From Pseudomonas graminis (GTDB lineage: Bacteria > Pseudomonadota > Gammaproteobacteria > Pseudomonadales > Pseudomonadaceae): a stretch of DNA of 64,000 bases. Both the position numbers and the translations under genes were made by a program. The stretch covers positions 186,001 to 250,000 of the forward strand of contig NZ_MDEN01000064.1 of the NCBI RefSeq assembly GCF_001705435.1, read 5' to 3'. Shown in pieces: positions 49,859 to 57,867 of this stretch (positions are counted from its first letter, which is position 1; the number at the start of each line of letters is the position of its first letter). The notes beneath the pieces are model-generated. The model had not been told where the DNA came from, did not search any database, and saw nothing but the letters and a program-made list of their open reading frames with translations.

Positions 49859-50851
49859 CTATTTGTAGAACAGATCCACCATCACTTCCGCCGAAAACGG
49901 GCCTGCGGTCGGCTTACTGGTTTGCCAGAGCAGCTCGGCGTTGAAGTCAGCGGTCTCCGAGTAATTGCCCTCCAGCAGATCGGTCAGGTGGAAGGGTTCG
50001 AGGAACGGCACGGGCGAGCTGTCCCGGGCATGGGTGATGCGAACGCCGATGCTGTCGTTGTTGATGGGCACCAGCACGTCGCCCTTGAGTGTTCCAGACA
50101 CAGGCGTGATGCGCGCATTGAGGCTGAACGGCGATTCGCAGGTGCGGCTGGTCGCCAGGGCGAAGCGTTGAAAGGTGGCGACTTCTCCCACCCGTACGTT
50201 GCGGATGGCCACGTCGCCGAAATCCACGGTCTCGGGCATGACTCGCAACTCAGCATCGCAGGCGACGAAGCGCAGCCCCTCAAGGTTGTTGATGACGTAG
50301 CTGAGCGTGCGGTCTCCCCCCGGACTCTGCCCGCTGCCAGCCTCGAGCTGGAACAATCGATAGTCGTGCAGATCACTGGCGACGCCGGAGGGCGGGGTCG
50401 GACCGTACTTCTGGATGAACACCGAAAACGCCAGGTTGAACGCGACGCTCGGGCAGGCCGAGCTTGCCTCCGTGCAGGCTGGGGCTTGTTGACGCGTGGG
50501 AATACGCCCGCTGGTTTGCACGAAGTCGACGCCGCTCAACGTGAGTCCGGCGCGAATGCCTTGTCCGATCTGCAGGTTGTCAGGGTTCAGATAAATCAAC
50601 ACATCCTCGGGACCACCCGGTTCGTCCCTCGCACATTCGACGGCAAGGTTCAGTCGCTCCGAACGCCAGACCGCGCTGCCATCGGGCAGATTCGCCGGGA
50701 TGGCGACGGTGCTGCCGAGGTCCGCGCGCACCACCGTCTCGCCGGCGCCCTGGGTCTTGCAGGTCAGCGCCAGTGCGCAGCCGGGCATCAACAGCATCAG
50801 CAGCGGCGTCGTCAGCAACGTCAACCACCCTCGGATGATGGTTCTTTTCAT
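49859..50851 (-). CDS. Fimbrial tip-type subunit/adhesin
   Basis: A 330-residue secreted protein with a signal peptide (about 29 residues, ending in CALA). Six or more cysteines, a beta-rich N-terminal part and a C-terminal half with FGDVAIRNVRVGEVATFQRFALATSRTCESPFSLNARITP to the end VMVDLFYK, which has the alternating pattern of a pilin domain recognised by chaperones. The large size and two-domain look fit a tip subunit. It is the last gene of the chaperone-usher locus, one base behind the second chaperone gene. Confidence 0.75.
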   Translation of the reverse strand: MKRTIIRGWLTLLTTPLLMLLMPGCALALTCKTQGAGETVVRADLGSTVAIPANLPDGSAVWRSERLNLAVECARDEPGGPEDVLIYLNPDNLQIGQGIRAGLTLSGVDFVQTSGRIPTRQQAPACTEASSACPSVAFNLAFSVFIQKYGPTPPSGVASDLHDYRLFQLEAGSGQSPGGDRTLSYVINNLEGLRFVACDAELRVMPETVDFGDVAIRNVRVGEVATFQRFALATSRTCESPFSLNARITPVSGTLKGDVLVPINNDSIGVRITHARDSSPVPFLEPFHLTDLLEGNYSETADFNAELLWQTSKPTAGPFSAEVMVDLFYK

Positions 50852-50852
50852 G

Positions 50853-51626
50853 TCAGCATTTCCCTATGGGTGAGTGTGAATCCGGCGTGCGCAGCGGCAC
50901 CGTGAACGGCTGCCCTCCCTGAAGCGGCGCACAGTAATCGCGCTGTCCCCCGTAATCAGTCATGGCCTTGAAACTCAGGATGAAGGGCACCGGGACTTTT
51001 GTGCCGAGGACAGGGAGGGGCAGCGATGCGTCCGAAAAAGGCGCCAGCAACCGGTGGTCTGCGACCTCGATTCCATTGAGGCGCAGGTCCAGCAGCGAAA
51101 CGTGATACGGCGTCGGGTTGCGCACCGAAAGCCTGTGGCTCGCCGATGGCGCGCGTTGCCAGAGGAGCGTTTGTGCCGCATCCGCCGGGTCGCCGGTCAG
51201 CCCCGCTGGCCGATAGAACACGTTGATGCGCTGGCGGATGGCAATGCTCAACTGCTGAACCGCCGGGCTGCGCCGAGGGATTTCCAGCACGAACAGGTGC
51301 AGCATCGATTCCCGGTCCTGGGGCATGCCGATGCCTTCATACAGCAGGCGCAGGGTCTGCTTGCCCTTGGCTGGCAGGCGCACCAGATGCGGGGTCAACG
51401 CGAACGGCAGGTCGGCCGCACGCCCATCGCCTGGCTGATCGTCGCCGCGGGGCGCATCGAGCCAGGCCTGAATCAAGGCCTCGGCATCACTGCGGTTGCT
51501 GACCTCGATCGTCGCCTCCTTGTCGCGACCGTCGAAGATCAACCGGGTACCTGACAGCGAGACCGCGCCTTGGGCCATGCCGCTGATCACGGCCAGAAAT
51601 AACCCTGACAGACAGGCGCGTTTCAT
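50853..51626 (-). CDS. Periplasmic pilus chaperone (PapD type), second copy
   Basis: A 257-residue chaperone with a signal peptide (cleavage near residue 20, AQGA). The first domain shows LSGTRLIFDGRDKEATIEVSNRSD, the conserved Arg cleft and KGKQTLRLLY; IRQRINVFYRPAGLTGDP is the family signature, and a second Ig-like domain follows with NPTPYHVSLLDL. The start overlaps the usher stop as ATGA; an ATG two codons earlier is an alternative. Only about half the residues correspond to the other chaperone, so the two probably serve different subunits. Confidence 0.88.
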   Translation of the reverse strand: MKRACLSGLFLAVISGMAQGAVSLSGTRLIFDGRDKEATIEVSNRSDAEALIQAWLDAPRGDDQPGDGRAADLPFALTPHLVRLPAKGKQTLRLLYEGIGMPQDRESMLHLFVLEIPRRSPAVQQLSIAIRQRINVFYRPAGLTGDPADAAQTLLWQRAPSASHRLSVRNPTPYHVSLLDLRLNGIEVADHRLLAPFSDASLPLPVLGTKVPVPFILSFKAMTDYGGQRDYCAPLQGGQPFTVPLRTPDSHSPIGKC

Positions 51627-54208
51627 AGGCATTGCACCTTCAGGCGATCGTAGCTGCGATGGGTTTCCTTGGGCGGCAGCACGAACGATGCACGGCACTG
51701 CTGATCGGTCCATTTGACAATGAGTTCGCCGCTGTCCCGCTCGCTCAGCACCAGCGCACGCCCGCTGGGGTCGACGGTTGCCAGCGGCTTGCCCTGCTCG
51801 TCTTCCACCGCTGCGCCCATGGGCAAGCGGCTGCCATCGGCCCGCACCAGTTCGAATTGCACACGCCGGCCGATTGCCGTGCGAAAGCTGATCAGGGGAG
51901 CCGCGCCGCGTCGGGGCACGACTTGGTCCACGGCATTTTCCAGCTCGACATCGGCGCCCAACTGGCGAGTATCGAGGTTGACCCAATTGGTTCGATAGGG
52001 CTGGGCGTAAGGCAGGATGGCATAGCCGTTATCGGCGGTTTCGACGTTGCTGAAATTGCTCAGCCGCGCACCGCTGACGTCTTTTACCTGCACCAGAGCG
52101 AAGGTCTCGCCCAGGGGCTGGCCCAAATTCACCCCGCCGCCGTGAGCAACCACCGAACCCGAAGCGCCCAGGCTCAACGCCTGATAATCCCTGCCCTGTC
52201 CGTAGCCCGCATCGAAACGCCCGTAGGCCGTGGTGGTGCTGAGCTTGCCGAACCCTGACGACCCAGACTCACTGTCGTAACCCGCCTGTACCGAGTAGAA
52301 GCTGTTGCGGTCGTCGAAGAGTTGCCCGTTGAGGCCCGACTGCACGCTGGACGCGCCGGAGCTGTCGCGAACGGCATTCCCGAACACCCGCGACGAACCG
52401 GATTCGCTCCCCAGCGGCAGGCTCAATGTCAGCGCGATACGGTTGTCCGATCGATTGTCTCCGCTGCGCTCGAAGGTCTGGTTACGCTCGACCGACAGGC
52501 TGTAGCTGAGGCTGCGCCACGCCGAGTTCCACGACAGAAAAAACTGGCGCGTCTTGCTGCCCCGGTCCCAGTAACGTTGTTCGGATCCGGTAAAGCTTAG
52601 CGACGCGCCCTGCGCCGGCAGCGATTGGGTCAGGCTGATTTCGAGGCGATCCTTGGCCCGCGCGCTGGCGGATCCGTCACGCGCCTGCAACGCATCCACA
52701 TGGTCGTCGAACGTCAGGTATTGATTCGTTGAATAGCGATAGCCGGCCACGGCGAGGGTGGTTTGGGTCAGGTCCAGCGTGTTGGCGTAGCGCACCCGCA
52801 GGCTCTGCCCGCTGTAGCGTTGCTCACGCTGGCGGCTGAGGGATTGGGTCACGTCCAGCGACACCGCGCCGAGCCCGGTGTTAACGCCCGCCCCGATGTT
52901 GCCGGCCTGGTAATCCTCGGCGATTTGCACGCCGCCCGCTGCCGTTACCCGCTCGGTCAGGCCGTACACCGCTGTGCCGGAGGTGAAGCCGGGAGAGAGA
53001 CCGTCCTCGGTGTTGCTGTCGTATTGGCCGGCGGCGAGGCTGTAACGCAACGCGCCTTTGGGCACCATGATGGGCAGCGATGCGTAGGCCTGGACGAACA
53101 CGCGCTTGCTGCCGTCGGCTTCGACCACCGTCACTTCCAGATCGCCGTTCGACCCGCTGGGATAGATGTCGGTGATTTCGAACGGGCCCGGCGAGACGTT
53201 GCCGCTGTACAGCATGAAACCGTTCTGACGCACTTCCACCAACGCGTTGGTGTCGGCGATGCCACGAATGACCGGCGCGAAAATTCGCTCGCTGTCGGGC
53301 AGCATGCCTTCGTCGGACATCACCATGGCGCCGAGGAATCGAACGCTGTCGAAGACTTGCGAATCGGTAAAGGTTTCGCCCAGGGTCAGCTGGCCTTTCA
53401 TTGCCGTGAGGTCGCGCTGCACGAAGGTCCGGTTGCTGCGAAAGCGGTACGGCTGATCATTGCCATAGGTCAGCGAGGACTCGTTGCGCAGTCGCCAGGC
53501 ACCGAGGTTCACGCCGTTGCGCAGGCTCAGGTAATACTGATCCTGGGCGTGAGAGCGACCCTGGCCACTGCGGGTACGGCGCGCGCCGCTGAAGTTGTAA
53601 TTGACGAAACCGACCGTCTCGCCCTCGTCCCATAACTCCGGCGGCACGTAGCCGCGAGCGCTGCGCAACATCATGGCCTGGGGAATGCTGATGTTCAGAC
53701 GCAGGCTCGCCGGCTGGTAGTCGACGCGGGCGAATTCGACCCGCGCCGGGAGATCGAAACATTCCGTCGACGAGGCATCGCCGGCGTGCACAGCCTCCGG
53801 ATTCATGCCGAACTGGCGAAGCATGTCCAGGGTGAGGCAGGCCTCGACGGTGCCTTTTGCAGGGTTGGCGATGAAGCTGATGTCACGCCGCCCGCTCAGC
53901 ACACGATTGACGTAGACATCCACCCGATAGGTCCCGGGGACCACGCTGTTACCGTGCAAAAAGGTCGCGAGATCAGCAGGCTGATCGGTGCCCTGGATGA
54001 ACGAGGTGTTGAATTTCACATCGGTCGCGGCGCTGGTTTGATCAGTCATTGCAGTCGCGGACGAAGCCAGTGCCATGCCTGCCGAGGCAAGAATAATCCT
54101 CGCCAGGGGGCTGATCCGGACAGGCAGGTGCGCCAGATGTCTGCGGTCGATGCGGGACGAGCATGCTGCGATCCGTGCATCTCCCTGGGTGTGATCTCGG
54201 GGTTCCAT
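51623..54208 (-). CDS. Outer-membrane usher of a chaperone-usher pilus
   Basis: The 861-residue usher forms the outer-membrane pore that assembles pilins. It shows a signal peptide with a long basic start (about 53 residues to SATAMTDQ), the N-terminal chaperone-binding domain (VKFNTSFIQGTD), a 24-strand barrel region with DSVRFLGAMVMSDEGMLPDSERIFAPVIRGIA and the plug, and C-terminal beta domains ending in KVQCL with the paired cysteines. The ATG at 54208 is the only clear start; it lacks a strong ribosome site. It lies between the two chaperone genes, as in CupB-type loci. Confidence 0.93.
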   Translation of the reverse strand: MEPRDHTQGDARIAACSSRIDRRHLAHLPVRISPLARIILASAGMALASSATAMTDQTSAATDVKFNTSFIQGTDQPADLATFLHGNSVVPGTYRVDVYVNRVLSGRRDISFIANPAKGTVEACLTLDMLRQFGMNPEAVHAGDASSTECFDLPARVEFARVDYQPASLRLNISIPQAMMLRSARGYVPPELWDEGETVGFVNYNFSGARRTRSGQGRSHAQDQYYLSLRNGVNLGAWRLRNESSLTYGNDQPYRFRSNRTFVQRDLTAMKGQLTLGETFTDSQVFDSVRFLGAMVMSDEGMLPDSERIFAPVIRGIADTNALVEVRQNGFMLYSGNVSPGPFEITDIYPSGSNGDLEVTVVEADGSKRVFVQAYASLPIMVPKGALRYSLAAGQYDSNTEDGLSPGFTSGTAVYGLTERVTAAGGVQIAEDYQAGNIGAGVNTGLGAVSLDVTQSLSRQREQRYSGQSLRVRYANTLDLTQTTLAVAGYRYSTNQYLTFDDHVDALQARDGSASARAKDRLEISLTQSLPAQGASLSFTGSEQRYWDRGSKTRQFFLSWNSAWRSLSYSLSVERNQTFERSGDNRSDNRIALTLSLPLGSESGSSRVFGNAVRDSSGASSVQSGLNGQLFDDRNSFYSVQAGYDSESGSSGFGKLSTTTAYGRFDAGYGQGRDYQALSLGASGSVVAHGGGVNLGQPLGETFALVQVKDVSGARLSNFSNVETADNGYAILPYAQPYRTNWVNLDTRQLGADVELENAVDQVVPRRGAAPLISFRTAIGRRVQFELVRADGSRLPMGAAVEDEQGKPLATVDPSGRALVLSERDSGELIVKWTDQQCRASFVLPPKETHRSYDRLKVQCL

Positions 54209-54336
54209 TGGCTGGTTTCACTCGTGTTCTCGATTCCGACGCGCTGGCAAATCATGTTTGGCAGGCGCAAGGCGCTGGAGCCGCATGACTGCGACCGAAG
54301 AAAGACCTGGGTAAAATCCGGCCCGCGACTGAGTGG

Positions 54337-55080
54337 CTACTCGGCCCGGGTAATGACGTTGGCGGCCTTGATGGCTTGAGTCGTCTGGCCACCGGACACC
54401 TTTGCGGTGTACGGCTCCTGCGCGCCGAAATCGTTGATGCTGATGAACCGCAGGTCCACCGCGTGACCACTGGCCGATTGAGTAAGCGGCAATTGAACGG
54501 TCTGCTTTGGCGCCAGCATCCTGCTGTCCGCCTTGAACAGCGTCTTGCCCTGCTGGCGGGCGTCGATCTGAATCATCGAAACGTGATACGACGTCGGATT
54601 GCTGACTTCCAGCTGGCCGTCATGCATGCGCCATTTGAGGTTTTTGGCAGCGTCGAGCGGATCGTCACTCAAACCAGCGGGCCGGTAGAAGAGTTTGATG
54701 CGCTGACGAATCGCAATCTGCAGCTGATTATCCTTCGCCGATTGCGGGATCTCCTGGACGTTGAGCCAGAACACCGACTCGCGATCCTGAGGCAAACCTT
54801 CGCCGGCGTAGATCACCCGAATCATTTGCCGGGCACTGCCCGCCATTCGCGCCAGCGGCGGAGTGACGACAAAAGGCAGATTCTCGGTGTCGTTCTGCGC
54901 TTCGAGCCATGACTGGGCGAGGATGTCAGCCGTCCCGCTGTTGTTCACAACGAAACTGACTTCCTTGTCTTTGGCTTGGTAGATGACACGCGTGGTGTTG
55001 AGCACGATACCCGCCTGCGCCGGGGCAGCCAGGAGCAGGCCCAGCCATAGGGCCGAGCCGCGAATGAAATCAGGAAACAT
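54337..55080 (-). CDS. Periplasmic pilus chaperone (PapD type), first copy
   Basis: A 247-residue chaperone with a signal peptide (cleavage near residue 23, AQA-G). IVLNTTRVIYQAKDKEVSFVVNNS, LPQDRESVFWLNVQEIP and IRQRIKLFYRPAGLSDDP are the family motifs, and the second domain has NPTSYHVSMIQID and VDLRFISINDFGA. It follows the major subunit gene by about 70 bases and precedes the usher gene by about 130 bases; that gap contains no gene and may hold an mRNA processing or attenuation signal. Confidence 0.92.
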   Translation of the reverse strand: MFPDFIRGSALWLGLLLAAPAQAGIVLNTTRVIYQAKDKEVSFVVNNSGTADILAQSWLEAQNDTENLPFVVTPPLARMAGSARQMIRVIYAGEGLPQDRESVFWLNVQEIPQSAKDNQLQIAIRQRIKLFYRPAGLSDDPLDAAKNLKWRMHDGQLEVSNPTSYHVSMIQIDARQQGKTLFKADSRMLAPKQTVQLPLTQSASGHAVDLRFISINDFGAQEPYTAKVSGGQTTQAIKAANVITRAE

Positions 55081-55152
55081 GGTGAGACCGTCTTGGGCTG
55101 TGGGGTGGACACGCCAGGAAGGCGAGCGAGCTACGCCCGCTCGCCCGCTACA

Positions 55153-55737
55153 TCACTGGTAATCCATCACGAACGGCAGGAAGCCGTCGGCATTACCCGG
55201 GTTGGTGGCCGCGCCGTTGAGGACGTACACCGCACCGAAGTTGATCTCGGCGGTCGCGCCATCGGCACCGTCCTTGACCAGTGGCGTGTCGATGGTTTCG
55301 TTGCCGCTCAGGTCCATCAACTGATTGGATGCATTGAGCAGACCGATGCCCACACCGTCCGCCGCGCCGGTGGCCCGCAGCAGTTTCTGATCGAGGTTAT
55401 CCAGACCGCTGCCCTGGCGAGCAACGAAGCGCATGTTCACAGTGTTGTATTGAGAGGCGCCGCCGGTGCAATTGACCAACAGCTGGATGGGCGATGCGGT
55501 TTCAAGTTTGTTGTCGGCGAAGAGACCGATGTCGGAAAACGAGACGTTGCCTAGGTCTACGTTGATCTCGCCGGGGTTGTTGCCAGGGGTGGCGCCCGTT
55601 CCGGCGCCGATGTCACACGTGATATTGGTCAGGGTACCGGTGAAAACAAGTTTGCCGTTGTTCGCAGCATTCGCGGTCCCGGAAATGCCAAGCCCCATTG
55701 CGGCCACGATAGCCAGGGTAAGAGAAAGCTTTTTCAT
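55153..55737 (-). CDS. Major fimbrial subunit (type 1 pilin family)
   Basis: A 194-residue pilin with a signal peptide (MKKLSLTLAIVAAMGLG to ANA, about 24 residues). The mature protein starts ANNGKLVFTGTLTNITCDIG, contains the two cysteines of type 1 pilins (TCDIG and VNCTGG) and ends in the chaperone-recognition pattern GFLPFVMDYQ with the penultimate Tyr. AAGGA lies nine bases upstream of the ATG at 55737. First gene of the chaperone-usher series, hence probably the most abundant product. Confidence 0.9.
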   Translation of the reverse strand: MKKLSLTLAIVAAMGLGISGTANAANNGKLVFTGTLTNITCDIGAGTGATPGNNPGEINVDLGNVSFSDIGLFADNKLETASPIQLLVNCTGGASQYNTVNMRFVARQGSGLDNLDQKLLRATGAADGVGIGLLNASNQLMDLSGNETIDTPLVKDGADGATAEINFGAVYVLNGAATNPGNADGFLPFVMDYQ

Positions 55738-56010
55738 ATAACGACGTTCCTTGTGTCGATTCGTGTGTGCCCAAAAGGACGACACGAACTATAAGCAGCG
55801 TCTTCAAGGTCGGCTGTCAGGCGATCTACCTCTTTTGGATTGAAAACACAGTTGCGCGTGTGGGACCTTTCAGTAGGAGGTGACGCTTCTGTGTCAGACC
55901 CCAGGCAGGCCGCGGCTTGCGGCATTACGTCCTCAGAAAACCTGAGGCGAACGTTTGCACGGTGCCCCGAAAGGCCTGGCCGCAGACGAGCCCCTTTAAA
56001 GCGTTCACCC

Positions 56011-56040
56011 ACAAAAAACCCGGCTCGATTGAGCCGGGTT
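56011..56040 (-). terminator. Terminator behind the small pilin-like gene
   Basis: On the minus strand AACCCGGCTC, loop AATC, GAGCCGGGTT is followed by TTTTTGTGG. It separates the small pilin-like gene from the fimbrial operon and lies 35 bases behind its stop. Confidence 0.85.
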
Positions 56041-56075
56041 CGTCAGCAGATAGCTTCGGGTGAGCGCGAAAGCGC

Positions 56076-56405
56076 TTATGGATAAGTCAGCGTGACGATG
56101 CCCGCATGAGCCTCAGACCCGGCTGCGGACAGCGCGTTGTACGTCACCTGTACGGGCCCGACTCGCTGAGCGCACGCGTCATCACCACGGCTTGCGCCCA
56201 AGGTGAGATAAGTGTCGGCTGGCAAGGTATTAAAGGAGCCGGTTGAAGACGGAGCGCTATAAACCTGCGCGTCGCACGTCGCATTGACCACGCTACCGTG
56301 AAACATTAGCGCGCCTTGGGCAGCCCAGGCGGCAGGCGCCGTCATGGCACACGCACCGATGACCGCGATCGAGAAAAACAGCGAAACAGCCTTTTGGCTT
56401 TTCAT
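56076..56405 (-). CDS. Small pilin-like secreted protein
   Basis: A 109-residue product with a signal peptide (about 28 residues, ending AAWA-A). The mature part starts AQGALMFHGSVVNATCDAQ, like the N-terminus of type 1 pilins, has two cysteines (NATCDA and DDACAQ), and ends in alternating hydrophobic residues, HAGIVTLTYP, with the penultimate aromatic residue found in chaperone-bound subunits. It is short for a full Ig-like pilin (usually 150 residues or more) and may be a minor subunit or an assembly stop. It has its own terminator, so it may be expressed apart from the operon. Confidence 0.75.
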   Translation of the reverse strand: MKSQKAVSLFFSIAVIGACAMTAPAAWAAQGALMFHGSVVNATCDAQVYSAPSSTGSFNTLPADTYLTLGASRGDDACAQRVGPVQVTYNALSAAGSEAHAGIVTLTYP

Positions 56406-56706
56406 CGCACTACTCCGGAGTAGGGACCTGCTGAGCGAAATCAGTCCAGCCCCTGGTGAACCAGCATTCAGAACTCACGAAGTTTATGTAGGAATTTTCC
56501 CCGTCACAGTAGAACTCGTTCATCGAAACTCGTGGCTTCTATCTGGGTATCGCCCTGCGGCGTTGTTTCTTTACCCACGTTCATCGTCTGCCCTTATTCA
56601 CCTGACAATATTGACAGGCAGCAGTCATTTTGCTGACCGGGTCAAAGGGTTATAAAGGACGCTCTCGGTTACCCGCCCCTCATTCACTGGTTGGCCCTGT
56701 CCCTGT
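56406..56706. other. Intergenic region between the fimbrial locus and the RND genes
   Basis: About 300 bases between divergent genes. It should carry promoters for the small pilin-like gene (minus) and the efflux genes (plus). A possible TTGACA at 56607-56612 region (aatattgacaggcag) lies some 95 bases before the adaptor start, with no good -10 box seen at the proper distance. I find no gene. Confidence 0.4.
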
Positions 56707-57867
56707 ATGCAGAAGAAGAACAACGTTGTGATGCTTGCGACCCTGTTGGTCGTGCTCGTGGTGATAGGCGTCTGGGCAGTGACACGTCCCGCGGCAAAGA
56801 AGGTCAGCGCCCCGGTTGCCGTGCCGGTGCGCGTGATCAACGTCATGCAGGAAGACGTGCCGCGTTACGTCACCGGCATCGGCTCGGTGCTGTCGCTGCA
56901 AAGCGTGGTGATTCGTCCTCAGGTGGACGGGATTTTGACCAGGGTGCTGGTGAAGGAAGGGCAGCAGGTCAAGGCGGGTGATCTGCTGGCGACCATCGAT
57001 GATCGCTCGATCCGCGCCGCACTCGATCAGGCCAAAGCGCTGTTGACCCAGAGCCAGGCGCAGCTGAACGTGGCCAATGTCGACCTCAAGCGCTACAAGC
57101 TGCTGACCGTCGACAACAGCATCTCGAAACAGCAGTACGATCAGCAGCAAGCGCTGGTCGACCAACTCAAGGCCACGGCGCTGGGCAATCAGGCGTCGAT
57201 CAATGCCTCGCAAGTGCAGCTGTCCTACACGCAAATACGCTCGTCGGTGACAGGTCGGGTCGGCATCCGCAACGTCGATGAAGGCAACTTCCTGCGCGTC
57301 AGCGATGCGACCGGGCTCTTCTCGGTGACGCAGATCGACCCGGTGTCGGTGGAGTTTTCCCTGCCGCAGCAGATGCTGCCCACGCTGCACGATCTGATTG
57401 CCTCCAACACGCCCGCACCGGTCAATGCCTACCTCGGCGAAGGCGCAACTGGCACGCTGCTGGGTCAGGGGAAGTTGCTGTTGATCGACAATCAGGTGGC
57501 GGCCAGCACGGGCACCATCCGCGCCAAGGCGATATTCGACAATGCGGACGAGAAGCTGTGGCCAGGGCAGCTGGTGACCGTGCGCATTCAGACCGCCATC
57601 GATCGCAATGCCCTGAAGGTTCCGCCACAGGTGGTGCAGCGCGGCATCGACCAGCATTACGTGTATCGGGTCAAGGGCGACACGGCCGAGGTGGTGCCGG
57701 TCAAGGTGCTGTATCAGGACAGCGACCTGATGCTGATCAGCGGGGTGGAGGCCAATGACGTGCTGGTCAGCGACGGTCAGTCGCGTCTGAAAAACGGTTC
57801 GCACATCGAGGTGGTCAAGGGTGATCCTGTGGACACCCTGGCCGACTCCACCGGGGCGGCGAAATGA
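56707..57867 (+). CDS. RND efflux periplasmic adaptor (MdtA/MuxA type)
   Basis: A 386-residue membrane-fusion protein that bridges the inner-membrane pump and an outer-membrane channel. An N-terminal anchor helix (about 6-26, VVMLATLLVVLVVIGVWAV) is followed by the lipoyl half-motifs (SLQSVVIRPQVDGILTRVLVKEGQQVKAGDLLATID), an alpha-hairpin, a second lipoyl part (SYTQIRSSVTGRVGIRNVDEGNFL) and beta domains. The start codon at 56707 opens the usual MdtA-like N-terminus; the ribosome site is weak. It overlaps the pump gene by four bases (ATGA). Confidence 0.93.
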   Translation: MQKKNNVVMLATLLVVLVVIGVWAVTRPAAKKVSAPVAVPVRVINVMQEDVPRYVTGIGSVLSLQSVVIRPQVDGILTRVLVKEGQQVKAGDLLATIDDRSIRAALDQAKALLTQSQAQLNVANVDLKRYKLLTVDNSISKQQYDQQQALVDQLKATALGNQASINASQVQLSYTQIRSSVTGRVGIRNVDEGNFLRVSDATGLFSVTQIDPVSVEFSLPQQMLPTLHDLIASNTPAPVNAYLGEGATGTLLGQGKLLLIDNQVAASTGTIRAKAIFDNADEKLWPGQLVTVRIQTAIDRNALKVPPQVVQRGIDQHYVYRVKGDTAEVVPVKVLYQDSDLMLISGVEANDVLVSDGQSRLKNGSHIEVVKGDPVDTLADSTGAAK

